Source: an uncultured Blautia sp.
GTDB taxonomy: Bacteria > Bacillota > Clostridia > Lachnospirales > Lachnospiraceae
Assembly (NCBI GenBank): GCA_958367245.1
Contig: CATXEA010000016.1
Span: 1 to 64,000, forward strand
DNA length: 64,000 nucleotides
Direction of reading: 5' to 3'
The number at the start of each line of letters is the position of its first letter. Positions within the stretch are counted from its first letter, which is position 1. Of this stretch, positions 44,460 through 53,564 are shown piece by piece. A program made the translations under genes and the position numbers. Below the pieces are notes generated by a model, which was given only the letters and a program-made list of their open reading frames with translations, had not been told where the DNA came from and did no database searches.

Positions 44460-44507
44460 GGATTAAAGATTGACAGTAAGAGATGTGTAAGAATGTCAGA
44501 TTTTTTT

Positions 44508-44605
44508 TGGCGGACGCCTGTGAGAATCGAACTCACCCAGGATGCGGTTAACATCCAACACAGGTTTTGAAGACCAGGGGGCACACCAGTTACCCAACGA
44601 CGCCC
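44508..44605 (-). tRNA. selC: tRNA-Sec (anticodon UCA)
   Basis: 98 nt on the minus strand including an encoded CCA. The anticodon loop is CTTCAAA, reading UCA for UGA. Acceptor GGGCGTCG faces AGGCGTCC (seven of eight pairs counting G-U), discriminator G73. T arm GTGAG-TTCGATT-CTCAC and a long variable arm (GGATG/CGCATCC) fit tRNA-Sec. The anticodon stem has one T-T mismatch. It lies convergent with selA and divergent from fdhD. Confidence 0.93.
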
Positions 44606-44620
44606 AAAAGAATTGAATTA

Positions 44621-44649
44621 AGTATAACAGAATGAGAAAAAAATAGCAA
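44621..44649 (-). promoter_or_regulatory. SigA promoter of tRNA-Sec
   Basis: On the minus strand TTGCTA, 17 bases, TATACT, about 16 bases before the tRNA 5' end. Confidence 0.75.
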
Positions 44650-44665
44650 GCAGAAAGGTATTGGC

Positions 44666-45349
44666 ATGAAGAAAGAAAACGTACAGATTCAGAGATTTGA
44701 AAATGGAAAGGTTATAAATGTAACAGACGAGACAGCAACGGAGTTTCGCTTTGAGGTAAAAACCTGGGGAAGAGAAAGCCTTTGGATTAGCTGTACACCG
44801 GAAAATCTGGAGGAACTGGTGATTGGTCTTCTTTTTTCCAATGGCTGTATAGATTGTGCAGAGCAGGTAGAACGGGTAGATGTTTCCTTCGAAAAATCCG
44901 AAATTCATGCGATTTTGGGCGAAAAGCATCCTACTGCAAAGGAAGAGACAGCAGAAATTTCTTCCGAACCTGACATCGTGGAGCTGTTCGCACGGGCAGA
45001 CGAAATTTTTGGACATCCCGGAGAGCTTTTCGCAGATACCGGATGCGCTCATTGCTGTACGATGATGGTGGACGACAGGGTAATCTGCAGCTATGAGGAT
45101 ATAGGACGCCACAATGCTCTTGACAAAGTGATAGGAAGAGGGTTAAAACAGAAAGTGGATTTTTCCAGAGCAGTGATTTTTACCACGGGAAGGATTTCAG
45201 GAGATTATCTCAAAAAAATCATAGGAGCCGGAATTTCGTGGGTGGTATCGCGTTCCGCTGTGACAGGCGAGGCTGTAAGGCTTGCAAGAGAGAACAATAT
45301 CCATATGTTTGGCTTTGTTCGTGGTGGAAATGGTAATATTTATAATTAA
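44666..45349 (+). CDS. fdhD: FdhD, sulfur carrier for formate dehydrogenase maturation
   Basis: Transfers sulfur from a cysteine desulfurase to the Mo-bisMGD cofactor of FDH, needed for activity. 227 residues. The active Cys pair is in TGCAHCCTMM (a C-A-H-C arrangement), followed by YEDIGRHNALDKVIG and IFTTGRISGDYL, which bind the cofactor. GAAAGG precedes the start. Its place between the sel genes and focA ties it to the Sec-FDH. Confidence 0.96.
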   Translation: MKKENVQIQRFENGKVINVTDETATEFRFEVKTWGRESLWISCTPENLEELVIGLLFSNGCIDCAEQVERVDVSFEKSEIHAILGEKHPTAKEETAEISSEPDIVELFARADEIFGHPGELFADTGCAHCCTMMVDDRVICSYEDIGRHNALDKVIGRGLKQKVDFSRAVIFTTGRISGDYLKKIIGAGISWVVSRSAVTGEAVRLARENNIHMFGFVRGGNGNIYN

Positions 45350-45385
45350 TAGCAGGTAAAATTTATAAAAAATGCACAAAAAATA

Positions 45386-45414
45386 TTGTTAAAATCATAA
45401 CGTAGTGGTATAAT
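45386..45414 (+). promoter_or_regulatory. SigA promoter of the formate channel gene
   Basis: TTGTTA, 17 bases, TATAAT, 38 bases before the focA-type start. Confidence 0.85.
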
Positions 45415-45452
45415 ATGTGCCATGACTGATTGTAACGGAGGAGGTATTTTTT

Positions 45453-46208
45453 ATGAATTACGAAGATGTACAGAAGGTTTCCAATGCTGCGGCAGGCAAA
45501 GCAAAGCTGCTGGAAAGCAACTTTGTGAAATACTTTATGAGAGCGGTTATGGCAGGATTTTTCATTGATGTTGCCATGATTTTCTCGAATGTAGTGGGAA
45601 ATATTTTTTCTGAGTCTATGCCTGCATGGGGAAAATTCCTTGGAGCCATTGTGTTTTCACTGGCAGTTCTTCTGATTTCCATGATTGGAGGGGAGCTGTT
45701 CACAGGAAACAATATGGTGATGGCATTCGGAGCTTTTGATAAAAAGGTCAGTTGGGGAAAGGTTGGAAAGGTATGGCTGGTAAGCTATGTCGGAAACTTT
45801 GTGGGCTGTGCGCTCATGGCGCTGATCTTTGTGGGAGCAGGAGCTTCCGGCACCGCAGATTATTATGCGGGATTTATGGGAAATAAACTGGCAATTCCGG
45901 TTGGTCAGATGTTTATGCGCGCTGTTTTATGTAACTTCTTTGTTTGCCTTGGCGTTCTCTGCGGAATGAAATTAAAGAGCGAGGCAGGAAGATTCCTGAT
46001 GATCGTGATGTGTATTTCGGGCTTTGTTGTAAGCGGATTTGAGCACTGTATCGCAAACATGGGAAATTTTGTTGCAGGGGCGTTTCTTGTACCGGGGTTG
46101 TCTGTGACTGCAATGCTTAAGAGCATGGTGGTAGTAACACTTGGAAATATGGTTGGCGGCGCTTTGCTGCTTGCATGGCCGCTTAGAAAGATGAGTGCAG
46201 ACGAATAA
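45453..46208 (+). CDS. focA: formate/nitrite transporter family channel
   Basis: 251 residues with six hydrophobic segments in the FocA/NirC pattern. GGELFTGNNMVM is the conserved signature near the pore, and FFVCLGVLCG and GFEHCIANM (with the pore His) are intact. It moves formate (or nitrite/hydrosulfide in relatives) across the membrane; next to formate dehydrogenase genes, formate is the likely substrate. GGAGGAGG precedes the start. The stop overlaps the topB start by one base. Confidence 0.92.
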   Translation: MNYEDVQKVSNAAAGKAKLLESNFVKYFMRAVMAGFFIDVAMIFSNVVGNIFSESMPAWGKFLGAIVFSLAVLLISMIGGELFTGNNMVMAFGAFDKKVSWGKVGKVWLVSYVGNFVGCALMALIFVGAGASGTADYYAGFMGNKLAIPVGQMFMRAVLCNFFVCLGVLCGMKLKSEAGRFLMIVMCISGFVVSGFEHCIANMGNFVAGAFLVPGLSVTAMLKSMVVVTLGNMVGGALLLAWPLRKMSADE

Positions 46209-48238
46209 TGGCAAAGGCTTTATACATAGCAGAAAAACCCAGCGTAGCGCAGGAGTTTGCAAAAGCTTTAAAAATTAACGGACAGAGAAAAGACGGATAT
46301 CTCGAATCAGAAGATTGTGTAGTAACCTGGTGCGTAGGGCATCTGGTTACTATGAGCTATCCCGAAAAATACGACATGAAATACAAAAGGTGGAGTTTAG
46401 ATACCCTGCCTTTTTTGCCGCGTGAATTTAAGTACGAGGTGATTCCTGCTGTTCAGAAACAGTTTACGATTGTAAAGGGGCTTCTGAACAGAGCGGATAT
46501 TGACACGATTTATGTTTGTACGGACTCCGGACGGGAAGGAGAGTATATTTACCGTCTTGTGGCGCAGATGGCAGGGGTTCACGGAAAAAAAGAAAAGAGA
46601 GTCTGGATTGATTCCCAGACAGAAGAGGAAATTCTTCGGGGAATCAGGGAGGCAAAGGATTTATCCGCATACGACAATCTCTCTGCTTCGGCGTATCTTC
46701 GGGCGAAGGAAGATTATCTTATGGGAATTAATTTTTCCAGAGTTTTGACTCTTAGATATGGAAACAGTGTGTCCAATTATCTGAATACCAAATATCAGGC
46801 AATTTCTGTGGGAAGGGTAATGACCTGTGTTCTTGGGATGGTCGTCCGCAGAGAAAGGGAAATCAGGGCATTCGTAAAGACTCCTTTTTATCGTGTGCTC
46901 AGCAGTATTTCGCTGGAAAATGAGAAGTTTGAGGCTGAGTGGAAAGCAGTGGAGGGAAGCCGCTATTTCCAGTCCCCTCTTTTATATAAAGAGAATGGAT
47001 TTAAGCAAAAAGAGGATGCGCAGAAGCTGATACAGGAGCTTTCTGTGACTGTTCCTCTTACCTGTACGGTGGAAAAAGCAGAGCGCAAACAAGAGACGAA
47101 GAATCCGCCCCTTCTTTTTAACCTTGCAGAACTCCAGAATGTGTGCTCCAAACTCTTTAAAATAAGTCCGGACGAAACTCTCAGAATCGTGCAGGAGCTT
47201 TATGAGAAGAAGCTCGTGACATATCCAAGAACAGATGCCCGTGTTCTTTCTACGGCTGTGGCGAAGGAGATTTATAAGAATCTTTCCGGACTTACCAGAT
47301 ACCCGCAGGCAGGAGAGGCGGCAGCAGGAGCAATTGAACTTGGAAACTGGAAAAATATTGCGAAGACAAGATATGTAAATGATAAACAGATTACAGACCA
47401 TTATGCGATCATACCCACAGGGCAGGGACTGAACGCGCTTGGAAGCCTTTCCTCCACTTCGCAGAAGGTGTACGAAACGATAGTGCGCCGCTTCTTATGT
47501 ATTTTTTATCCTCCGGCGATTTATCAGAAGGTAAGTCTTGTGACGAAGATTCAGGGAGAGTCTTTCTTTTCTTCATTTAAAGTTCTTCTGGAGGAAGGGT
47601 ACTTGAAGATTGCATCCAATTCTTTTGCGGGGAAAAAAGCCTCCGATGAGGAAAAAAAGGAGGATGACAGCGAGGTTTCCTGTAATGCAGCGCTCCTTGG
47701 AGCATTGCAGAAGCTGAAAAAGGGTGATATACTGTCGGTTAGCGGACTTGGCATTAAGGAGGGGGAGACCTCGCCGCCGAAACGCTACAATTCCGGTTCC
47801 ATGATTCTTGCAATGGAGAATGCGGGGCAGCTTATTGAGGATGAGGAGCTCCGCGCTCAGATTAAGGGCAGCGGAATCGGAACAAGCGCCACCAGAGCGG
47901 AAATCTTAAAGAAGCTCTTTCACATTAAATACCTGTCTCTGAATAAAAAAACACAGGTGATTACTCCCACTTTACTGGGAGAGATGATTTTTGATGTGGT
48001 GAACTGCTCCATTCGGCAGCTTCTCAATCCTGAACTTACTGCAAGCTGGGAAAAAGGTCTCACCTATGTGGCAGAGGGAAGCATCACAGAGCAGGAGTAT
48101 ATGGATAAACTGGAGCGTTTTGTACGAATCCGCACGAAACAGGTGGAGGATAGTAATTTTCAATATGCCCTGCGGCAGTTTTTTGATGCTGCAGCGCAGA
48201 ACTATAAGAAGCCGGAGACTGTGAAAAAGAAGTCCTGA
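46208..48238 (+). CDS. topB: DNA topoisomerase III (type IA)
   Basis: 676 residues. TOPRIM residues are in ALYIAEKPSVAQEFAKAL and CTDSGREGEYIYRL; the catalytic Tyr lies in LVTYPRTDARVLS; a C-terminal GIGTSATRAEILKKL motif is typical of TopB. No zinc-finger tail is visible, so this is the short form. Such proteins occur both as housekeeping enzymes and on conjugative elements; no conjugation genes surround it, so it is probably chromosomal. It may be transcribed with focA. Confidence 0.93.
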   Translation: MAKALYIAEKPSVAQEFAKALKINGQRKDGYLESEDCVVTWCVGHLVTMSYPEKYDMKYKRWSLDTLPFLPREFKYEVIPAVQKQFTIVKGLLNRADIDTIYVCTDSGREGEYIYRLVAQMAGVHGKKEKRVWIDSQTEEEILRGIREAKDLSAYDNLSASAYLRAKEDYLMGINFSRVLTLRYGNSVSNYLNTKYQAISVGRVMTCVLGMVVRREREIRAFVKTPFYRVLSSISLENEKFEAEWKAVEGSRYFQSPLLYKENGFKQKEDAQKLIQELSVTVPLTCTVEKAERKQETKNPPLLFNLAELQNVCSKLFKISPDETLRIVQELYEKKLVTYPRTDARVLSTAVAKEIYKNLSGLTRYPQAGEAAAGAIELGNWKNIAKTRYVNDKQITDHYAIIPTGQGLNALGSLSSTSQKVYETIVRRFLCIFYPPAIYQKVSLVTKIQGESFFSSFKVLLEEGYLKIASNSFAGKKASDEEKKEDDSEVSCNAALLGALQKLKKGDILSVSGLGIKEGETSPPKRYNSGSMILAMENAGQLIEDEELRAQIKGSGIGTSATRAEILKKLFHIKYLSLNKKTQVITPTLLGEMIFDVVNCSIRQLLNPELTASWEKGLTYVAEGSITEQEYMDKLERFVRIRTKQVEDSNFQYALRQFFDAAAQNYKKPETVKKKS

Positions 48239-48266
48239 CGGTTTTTTGACGAGGAGGAAAAATATT

Positions 48267-48935
48267 ATGATGAAGGATTTTACGATCAGCAATCTACTGG
48301 ACTTAAAAGAGACTATTGCAGCGGAGCTGTTTGAAGGAAAAACCTATCCGTGGGAAGTGCTTCCGGAAATCGGCGATTTCGTTGTAAAGCTGGGAAAAAC
48401 TTTAAGTCCGCAGGAATATGACTATCAGGAAGGCGACATCTGGATTGCAAAAAGCGCTAAAGTAGCTCCGACGGCATGTATCAACGGTCCGGTAATCATC
48501 GGAAAAGATGCAGAAATCCGTCACTGCGCGTTCATCCGCGGCAAAGCCATTATAGGCGAGGGCGCAGTTGTGGGAAATTCTACAGAACTTAAAAATGCAG
48601 TGCTTTTTAACAAGGTACAGGTTCCTCATTATAATTATGTCGGGGATGCAGTTCTCGGCTATAAATCGCACATGGGAGCAGGCTCCATCTGCTCTAATGT
48701 GAAATCTGACAAGAAAACTGTCACAGTAAAAGACGGGGAAGAAAAGATTGAAACAGGATTAAAGAAATTCGGCGCCATGCTGGGCGATAATGTAGAAGTG
48801 GGCTGCGGCTCCGTACTCAATCCGGGAACAGTTATCGGAAGAAACTGTAATATCTATCCTCTTTCCTCTGTGAGAGGATGTATTCCTGCAGACAGTATTT
48901 ACAAATGCGCAGGAGAGGTAGTGGAGAAACAGTAA
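48267..48935 (+). CDS. left-handed beta-helix acyltransferase/nucleotidyltransferase-like protein
   Basis: 222 residues from ATG 48267, set by GAGGAGG at 48251-48257. Hexapeptide repeats (VAPTACINGPVIIGKDAEI, CAFIRGKAIIGEGAVVGN, VEVGCGSVLNPGTVIG) build a left-handed beta-helix as in the GlmU C-terminal domain. Related proteins are labelled UDP-N-acetylglucosamine pyrophosphorylase-like, but the nucleotidyltransferase domain is absent. Role unknown; perhaps acetyl or succinyl transfer to a sugar. Confidence 0.8.
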   Translation: MMKDFTISNLLDLKETIAAELFEGKTYPWEVLPEIGDFVVKLGKTLSPQEYDYQEGDIWIAKSAKVAPTACINGPVIIGKDAEIRHCAFIRGKAIIGEGAVVGNSTELKNAVLFNKVQVPHYNYVGDAVLGYKSHMGAGSICSNVKSDKKTVTVKDGEEKIETGLKKFGAMLGDNVEVGCGSVLNPGTVIGRNCNIYPLSSVRGCIPADSIYKCAGEVVEKQ

Positions 48936-49040
48936 ATTTCGAATTACAGGATGAGAGCAGACAGTGCTATAATCAAAATATATGAAACAGACAGTTGCTT
49001 TATATTATAACAAAAATGATAATAAAAGGAGAGGGTGAGA

Positions 49041-49754
49041 ATGAAGAAGACTGTTGTTTTGCTTATTTTGACTTTGGCGCTGGGGAGTGCAATAACAGGC
49101 TGCAGCCTTAACAGGAAAGCAGGGAAGCTTTCTGAGACTCAGACGGAGAAGATTTCTGAAAATTCAAAGAAACAGACCGGTAAAAAAGATGATAAAAAAA
49201 CAGCTTCTGCCGAAAAAGAAAAGACGCCTGTACAGGGGACTGATAAAAATGACCAGACAGCTTCTCAGAACACAGCGCCTACGGAAATACCGGAGCAGGG
49301 CTGGGATTCCAATGAGCTTTATGATGGGGATTTAGACAGTGAGGAAAAAGATTCTATGGAAGAACTGGGCTTTTCGACGGAACCGTGGACGTCCATCACA
49401 GTCTACAGGAAAGACCTCAGCGAGGTGAGGATCAACCGCGGAGAGGATGGAATCTGGTATGACGACAACGGAGTATCTTATGGAGACTTCAGTCAGCCGG
49501 GAGGAAGTTCTGAAGAGGATTACAGCAATTATGACAGCAACGGCGAGGCATATTACTGGAATGAGCTGGATGCGCGGAAAGCTGCTATGGAGGAATCCGG
49601 TGAGATTAACGACCCACATGACCTTTATTCCTGGGATGGAGGGACGAATTCCTATATTCCTTATCAGCAGGCAGGATCAGACGGAAGTCCGATTGGAAGA
49701 GGCAATGGATGGTATTACTTTGATGCAGAAGAGGGAGAATATCTTCCGTGGTAA
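49041..49754 (+). CDS. lipoprotein of unknown function
   Basis: 237 residues from ATG 49041, chosen because AAAGGAGAG lies at 49025-49033 (a GTG at 49035 is inside the site). The lipobox ITGC gives a lipid-modified Cys near residue 21. A Lys/Ser/Glu/Thr-rich linker (residues 30-90) leads to an acidic Tyr/Trp/Gly/Asp-rich region (DGIWYDDNGVSYGDFS, GNGWYYFDAEEGEYLPW). No family recognised. Weak TATAAT at 48964-48969 may be its promoter. Confidence 0.7.
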   Translation: MKKTVVLLILTLALGSAITGCSLNRKAGKLSETQTEKISENSKKQTGKKDDKKTASAEKEKTPVQGTDKNDQTASQNTAPTEIPEQGWDSNELYDGDLDSEEKDSMEELGFSTEPWTSITVYRKDLSEVRINRGEDGIWYDDNGVSYGDFSQPGGSSEEDYSNYDSNGEAYYWNELDARKAAMEESGEINDPHDLYSWDGGTNSYIPYQQAGSDGSPIGRGNGWYYFDAEEGEYLPW

Positions 49755-49800
49755 CAGATTTTGAAAATAAAAGCAGAATATGAAGGCTGCTCTGTAAAAA

Positions 49801-49850
49801 AACATCGCCCCCGTCTTTCAGGACCGAGAGACAGAGGCGGTGTTTTTGTT
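49801..49850. terminator. bidirectional terminator between the lipoprotein and TraX-like genes
   Basis: ACATCGCC faces GGCGGTGT with an inner GTCTTTC/GAGAGAC helix; T-rich on both outer sides (TTTTTG on plus, A-run preceding on plus gives TTTTTT on minus). It sits between two convergent genes. Confidence 0.8.
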
Positions 49851-49865
49851 TTGAAAATACAGATA

Positions 49866-50603
49866 TTATCCAAACAGGATATTTCGCAGGATTACCAGAA
49901 TGGTAATGTGCAGCGGGTAAAAAGCATAGAAGAAATATTTTGCAAATTTACCTTTAATGAAACCGCGCTTTCCATTGTACATGTTGATGGAGATAAAGGC
50001 AAAACAAGCCTTCCATTCATAGTAGAGCCAGCAGCTTCCGATAATTGCCTGAGCAGTTTTTTCGCTGCGGAACCAGTACATAATGAGGAGGAAGATGAAG
50101 CCTTTCCAGCCATAATCCGCATCCAGAAATACGGAGACGGTCAGAAGTCCCAGTACACACAGAAGCTGCATGGAACGCTTTTCCCAGAAATACTCGATGG
50201 CGCAGAATGCTGCATAGCCAAGAAACAGGGTGAAAAATACATTCTGTTTCTGGTAGCGCCATGTATTCGAGAACATGAAATTCCACGGGATTTCAGAAAT
50301 ACAGGCAAAGATAAGAAGGTTTCTGCCGTATTTGAAACGGTTCCGTGTATGAAGGAAGCCCTCCACAAGAAGAAAGCAGAAAATCGGAAAAGCAGCCCGC
50401 CCAACATCTCTGCAGACACGGTACAGGTCATAATTCCGTTCGTTCAGGGTGAACAGAGTCTGGCGGGCAGGCTCATATCCGGTAAGCAGTACAAGCGCCG
50501 AGTGGTCAATCAGCATAATGACCATGGCAATGACTTTCAGGACGCTGCCGCTTAAAACCTGCATTCTTTCAGGCAGGAAAGAGGTATTTTTCAGTTCAGT
50601 CAT
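49866..50603 (-). CDS. TraX-family membrane protein
   Basis: 245 residues with several hydrophobic segments. LKVIAMVIMLIDHSALVL near the N-terminus and RDVGRAAFPIFCFLLVEGFLH are TraX hallmarks; TraX of the F plasmid N-acetylates pilin, but chromosomal Firmicute copies have no pilin partner and an unknown acceptor. It resembles an acyltransferase 3-like fold. GAGGAA precedes the start on the minus strand. Single gene, convergent with the lipoprotein. Confidence 0.85.
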   Translation of the reverse strand: MTELKNTSFLPERMQVLSGSVLKVIAMVIMLIDHSALVLLTGYEPARQTLFTLNERNYDLYRVCRDVGRAAFPIFCFLLVEGFLHTRNRFKYGRNLLIFACISEIPWNFMFSNTWRYQKQNVFFTLFLGYAAFCAIEYFWEKRSMQLLCVLGLLTVSVFLDADYGWKGFIFLLIMYWFRSEKTAQAIIGSCWLYYEWKACFAFISINMYNGKRGFIKGKFAKYFFYAFYPLHITILVILRNILFG

Positions 50604-50692
50604 GTTTTATTCCTCACAATTTATTCTTGATACAAGTATATATTCGCAGAAGGGCTTTGTCAATTCAGACAGTATGATACGGGAAATTTTGA

Positions 50693-50721
50693 TTGTCCGA
50701 AGGAGAAATATGGGGTATAGT
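50693..50721 (+). promoter_or_regulatory. probable promoter of the AAA ATPase gene
   Basis: TTGTCC, 17 bases, TATAGT, 36 bases before the start. Confidence 0.6.
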
Positions 50722-50756
50722 GAAAGGCAGATGAAATAAAGGAGACAGAAGACGAC

Positions 50757-51614
50757 ATGATATATTTGGAGACGTTTCAATTTCCGGAGAAGGATGAGGA
50801 ATTTGATTTTTTTATGTCTGTAAAGAGAACCTGTTATGACAGTTATTATCCATTTGGAGTGCTGTCAGAGAAACGGTTTCGTCAAATAGATTTTGAGCCG
50901 GTTACTATTTTGTACGGGGGAAACGGCTGCGGGAAGAGCACGGCTTTAAATGTTATTGCAGATAAGCTTGGAGCAGAAAGAGATTCCGTTTACAACCGTT
51001 CCAGCTTTTTTGAGGAATATCTGGCAAGATGTTCAGGCAGAAAATCGCTGGAAAAGCCTGAGGAAATCCGCATTATCACCAGCGACGATGTCTTTGATTA
51101 TATGCTTGATATCCGCAATTTCAATGAGGGGATAGACAGGAAGAGAGAAGATATTTTTCAGGAATATCTGGATGCCAAATATTCGAAATTCCAGCTCAAA
51201 TCTCTGGACGATTACGATAAGCTGAAAAAGGTAAATCTTGCCAGAAGCAAAACCCAGTCTCAGTTTGTGCGAAAAAACCTTCACGACAATGTGAGGGAGC
51301 GAAGCAACGGAGAGAGTGCGTTTTACTATTTTACTGATAAAATCAGGGATAATGGTCTGTATCTTCTGGACGAGCCGGAGAACAGCCTTTCTGTGGAGCG
51401 TCAGATGGAACTGAAGGAATTTCTGGAAAATTCAGCCAGATTCTTTGGGTGTCAGTTTATTATTTCCACGCATTCCCCTTTTCTTCTTTCCATGAGCGGG
51501 GCAAAAATCTACGACCTTGATGAAACTCCGGTGGATGTAAAAAGGTGGACGGAATTGGAAAATGTACGGGCATATTACAGGTTTTTCAAAAAAAACGGGC
51601 ATCTTTTTGAATAA
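50757..51614 (+). CDS. AAA-type ATPase (ABC-like P-loop protein)
   Basis: 285 residues. Walker A is TILYGGNGCGKSTALNVIA near residue 60; a signature-like NGESAFYYF; Walker B GLYLLDEPENSLS; and a switch His in FIISTHSPFLLSMSG. This is the single-domain ABC/SMC-like ATPase group seen in overcoming-lysogenization-defect-like or DNA-repair-like proteins, usually labelled only AAA family ATPase. No membrane segment and no permease neighbour, so not a transporter. No partner nuclease is nearby, so a defence role is not supported. Confidence 0.85.
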   Translation: MIYLETFQFPEKDEEFDFFMSVKRTCYDSYYPFGVLSEKRFRQIDFEPVTILYGGNGCGKSTALNVIADKLGAERDSVYNRSSFFEEYLARCSGRKSLEKPEEIRIITSDDVFDYMLDIRNFNEGIDRKREDIFQEYLDAKYSKFQLKSLDDYDKLKKVNLARSKTQSQFVRKNLHDNVRERSNGESAFYYFTDKIRDNGLYLLDEPENSLSVERQMELKEFLENSARFFGCQFIISTHSPFLLSMSGAKIYDLDETPVDVKRWTELENVRAYYRFFKKNGHLFE

Positions 51615-51784
51615 TCTTTATTTTTTTACAAAATATGACTGGACGAATTGTGCGTTTTGTGAGAAAATGATGATAGGTTGTTAGGCATGTTTCTAAAAGT
51701 GCTGCTGGAAACGAAGTGGCCGGCAGTTTAAATATGCCTCAATAATAACAACAGAAGTTAATTTAACTTGAAAGGAGTTTTACA

Positions 51785-52477
51785 ATGATTTATTCACGCG
51801 AAGTAGAAGAAATGTGCCCAGTTGCACAGGGCGTTAATCATGGCGCCGCTCCAATCCCAGAAGAAGCAAAATGGGTACAGGCAAAAGAAGTCAAAGACAT
51901 TTCCGGTCTTACACATGGTATCGGTTGGTGTGCACCTCAGCAGGGTGCCTGCAAGCTTACTCTGAATGTTAAAGAAGGTATCATCCAGGAAGCTCTGGTT
52001 GAGACTATCGGATGTTCTGGTATGACTCACTCCGCAGCTATGGCTTCTGAAATTCTTCCAGGCCGTACAGTAATGGAGGCACTGAACACAGACTTAGTAT
52101 GTGATGCGATTAACACAGCTATGAGAGAACTTTTCCTTCAGATCGTTTACGGTCGTACACAGTCCGCATTCTCAGAGGATGGACTTCCGATCGGCGCTGG
52201 TCTTGAAGACCTTGGTAAAGGACTTCGCTCTCAGGTTGGTACAATGTACGGAACTCTGAAAAAAGGACCTCGTTACCTGGAAATGGCAGAAGGTTATGTA
52301 ACAGGTATCGCTCTTGATGCAGACAATGAAATCATCGGATACCAGTTCGTAAGCCTTGGAAAAATGACTGACTTCATCAAAAAAGGCGACGACCCGAATA
52401 CCGCATGGGAAAAAGCTAAAGGTCAGTACGGCCGTGTAGCAGACGCTGTTAAGATTATTGACCCGAGAAAAGAATAA
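51785..52477 (+). CDS. NifU/IscU-like iron-sulfur scaffold homologue
   Basis: 230 residues with an IscU-like core: Cys in IGWCAPQQGAC and in ETIGCSGMTHSAAMASEIL, spaced like scaffold Cys residues, plus a C-terminal region (KGPRYLEMAEGYVTGIALD) not found in IscU. Usually called iron-sulfur cluster assembly scaffold protein. The GGGtGRT gene starts 19 bases later, a conserved pairing in Clostridia. AAAGGAG lies ahead. Codon choice in this pair is strongly biased (GGT, GTA, CTT, AAA), suggesting high expression. Confidence 0.85.
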   Translation: MIYSREVEEMCPVAQGVNHGAAPIPEEAKWVQAKEVKDISGLTHGIGWCAPQQGACKLTLNVKEGIIQEALVETIGCSGMTHSAAMASEILPGRTVMEALNTDLVCDAINTAMRELFLQIVYGRTQSAFSEDGLPIGAGLEDLGKGLRSQVGTMYGTLKKGPRYLEMAEGYVTGIALDADNEIIGYQFVSLGKMTDFIKKGDDPNTAWEKAKGQYGRVADAVKIIDPRKE

Positions 52478-52496
52478 TTTGAGGAGGTAACGGGAA

Positions 52497-53507
52497 ATGG
52501 CTTTATTTGAATCATATGAGAGACGAATTGACAAGATCAATTCTGTTTTAAACAGCTATGGAATCGCTTCTCTTGAGGAAGCTGAAAAAATTACAAAAGA
52601 CGCAGGTCTTAATGTATACGATCAGATTAAAGGCATCCAGCCAATCTGCTTCGAGAACGCTTGCTGGGCATACATCGTAGGCGCAGCTATCGCAATCAAA
52701 AAAGGCTGCAAGAGAGCAGCAGATGCAGCAGCAGCTATCGGTGAAGGTCTTCAGGCTTTCTGTATCCCGGGTTCCGTTGCTGATACACGTAAAGTAGGTC
52801 TTGGACATGGTAACCTTGGCAAAATGCTTCTTGAAGAAGATACAGAGTGCTTCGCTTTCTTAGCTGGTCACGAATCTTTCGCAGCAGCAGAGGGTGCTAT
52901 CGGTATCGCTGAAAAAGCAAACAAAGTTCGTCAGAAACCTCTTCGCGTTATCCTGAACGGTCTTGGAAAAGACGCTGCTCAGATTATCGCAAGAATCAAC
53001 GGCTTTACATATGTTGAGACTGAGTATGATCCATACACAAACGAAGTAAAAGAAGTATTCCGTAAATCCTACTCTGAAGGACTTCGTGCACAGGTTAACT
53101 GCTACGGTGCAAACAGCGTTCCGGAAGGCGTTGCTATCATGTGGAAAGAAGGCGTTGACGTTTCTATCACAGGTAACTCCACAAACCCGACTCGTTTCCA
53201 GCATCCGGTTGCAGGTACATACAAAAAAGAATGTAACGAAAAAGGCAAAAAATACTTCTCCGTTGCATCCGGCGGCGGTACAGGACGTACCCTTCACCCA
53301 GACAACATGGCAGCAGGTCCTGCTTCCTACGGTATGACAGATACTTTAGGACGTATGCACTCTGACGCTCAGTTCGCTGGTTCTTCTTCCGTACCGGCTC
53401 ACGTAGAAATGATGGGTCTTATCGGCGCAGGTAACAACCCGATGGTTGGTATGACTGTAGCTGTAGCTGTTTCCATCGAGGAAGCTGCTAAAGAAGGCAA
53501 ATTCTAA
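52497..53507 (+). CDS. GGGtGRT family protein
   Basis: 336 residues. The family signature GGGTGRT occurs in SVASGGGTGRTLHPDN near residue 257. AYIVGAAIAIKKGCKRAADA, VLEEDTECFAFLAGHE-type segments and SVPAHVEMMGLIGAGNNPM are typical. The biochemical role is unknown to me; constant linkage to the NifU-like scaffold suggests a role around Fe-S clusters or a related metabolite. It ends at a strong terminator. The strong codon bias matches its partner. Confidence 0.9.
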   Translation: MALFESYERRIDKINSVLNSYGIASLEEAEKITKDAGLNVYDQIKGIQPICFENACWAYIVGAAIAIKKGCKRAADAAAAIGEGLQAFCIPGSVADTRKVGLGHGNLGKMLLEEDTECFAFLAGHESFAAAEGAIGIAEKANKVRQKPLRVILNGLGKDAAQIIARINGFTYVETEYDPYTNEVKEVFRKSYSEGLRAQVNCYGANSVPEGVAIMWKEGVDVSITGNSTNPTRFQHPVAGTYKKECNEKGKKYFSVASGGGTGRTLHPDNMAAGPASYGMTDTLGRMHSDAQFAGSSSVPAHVEMMGLIGAGNNPMVGMTVAVAVSIEEAAKEGKF

Positions 53508-53527
53508 TTTTTTATTAAAGCAAGGCT

Positions 53528-53564
53528 AAGGGCTTTTGGGATTGATTCCCAAAAGCCCTTTTTA
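53528..53564 (+). terminator. terminator of the scaffold/GGGtGRT operon
   Basis: AAGGGCTTTTGGGA pairs perfectly with TCCCAAAAGCCCTT around TTGAT and is followed by TTT. Confidence 0.95.

Noticed and set aside
46208..48238. topB as a mark of an integrative conjugative element
   Set aside because: No relaxase, coupling protein, type IV secretion or integrase genes are near; the gene overlaps focA by one base.
50757..51614. Antiphage defence system based on the AAA ATPase
   Set aside because: No nuclease, methylase or other effector gene is adjacent, and the ATPase alone is a common housekeeping-type family.
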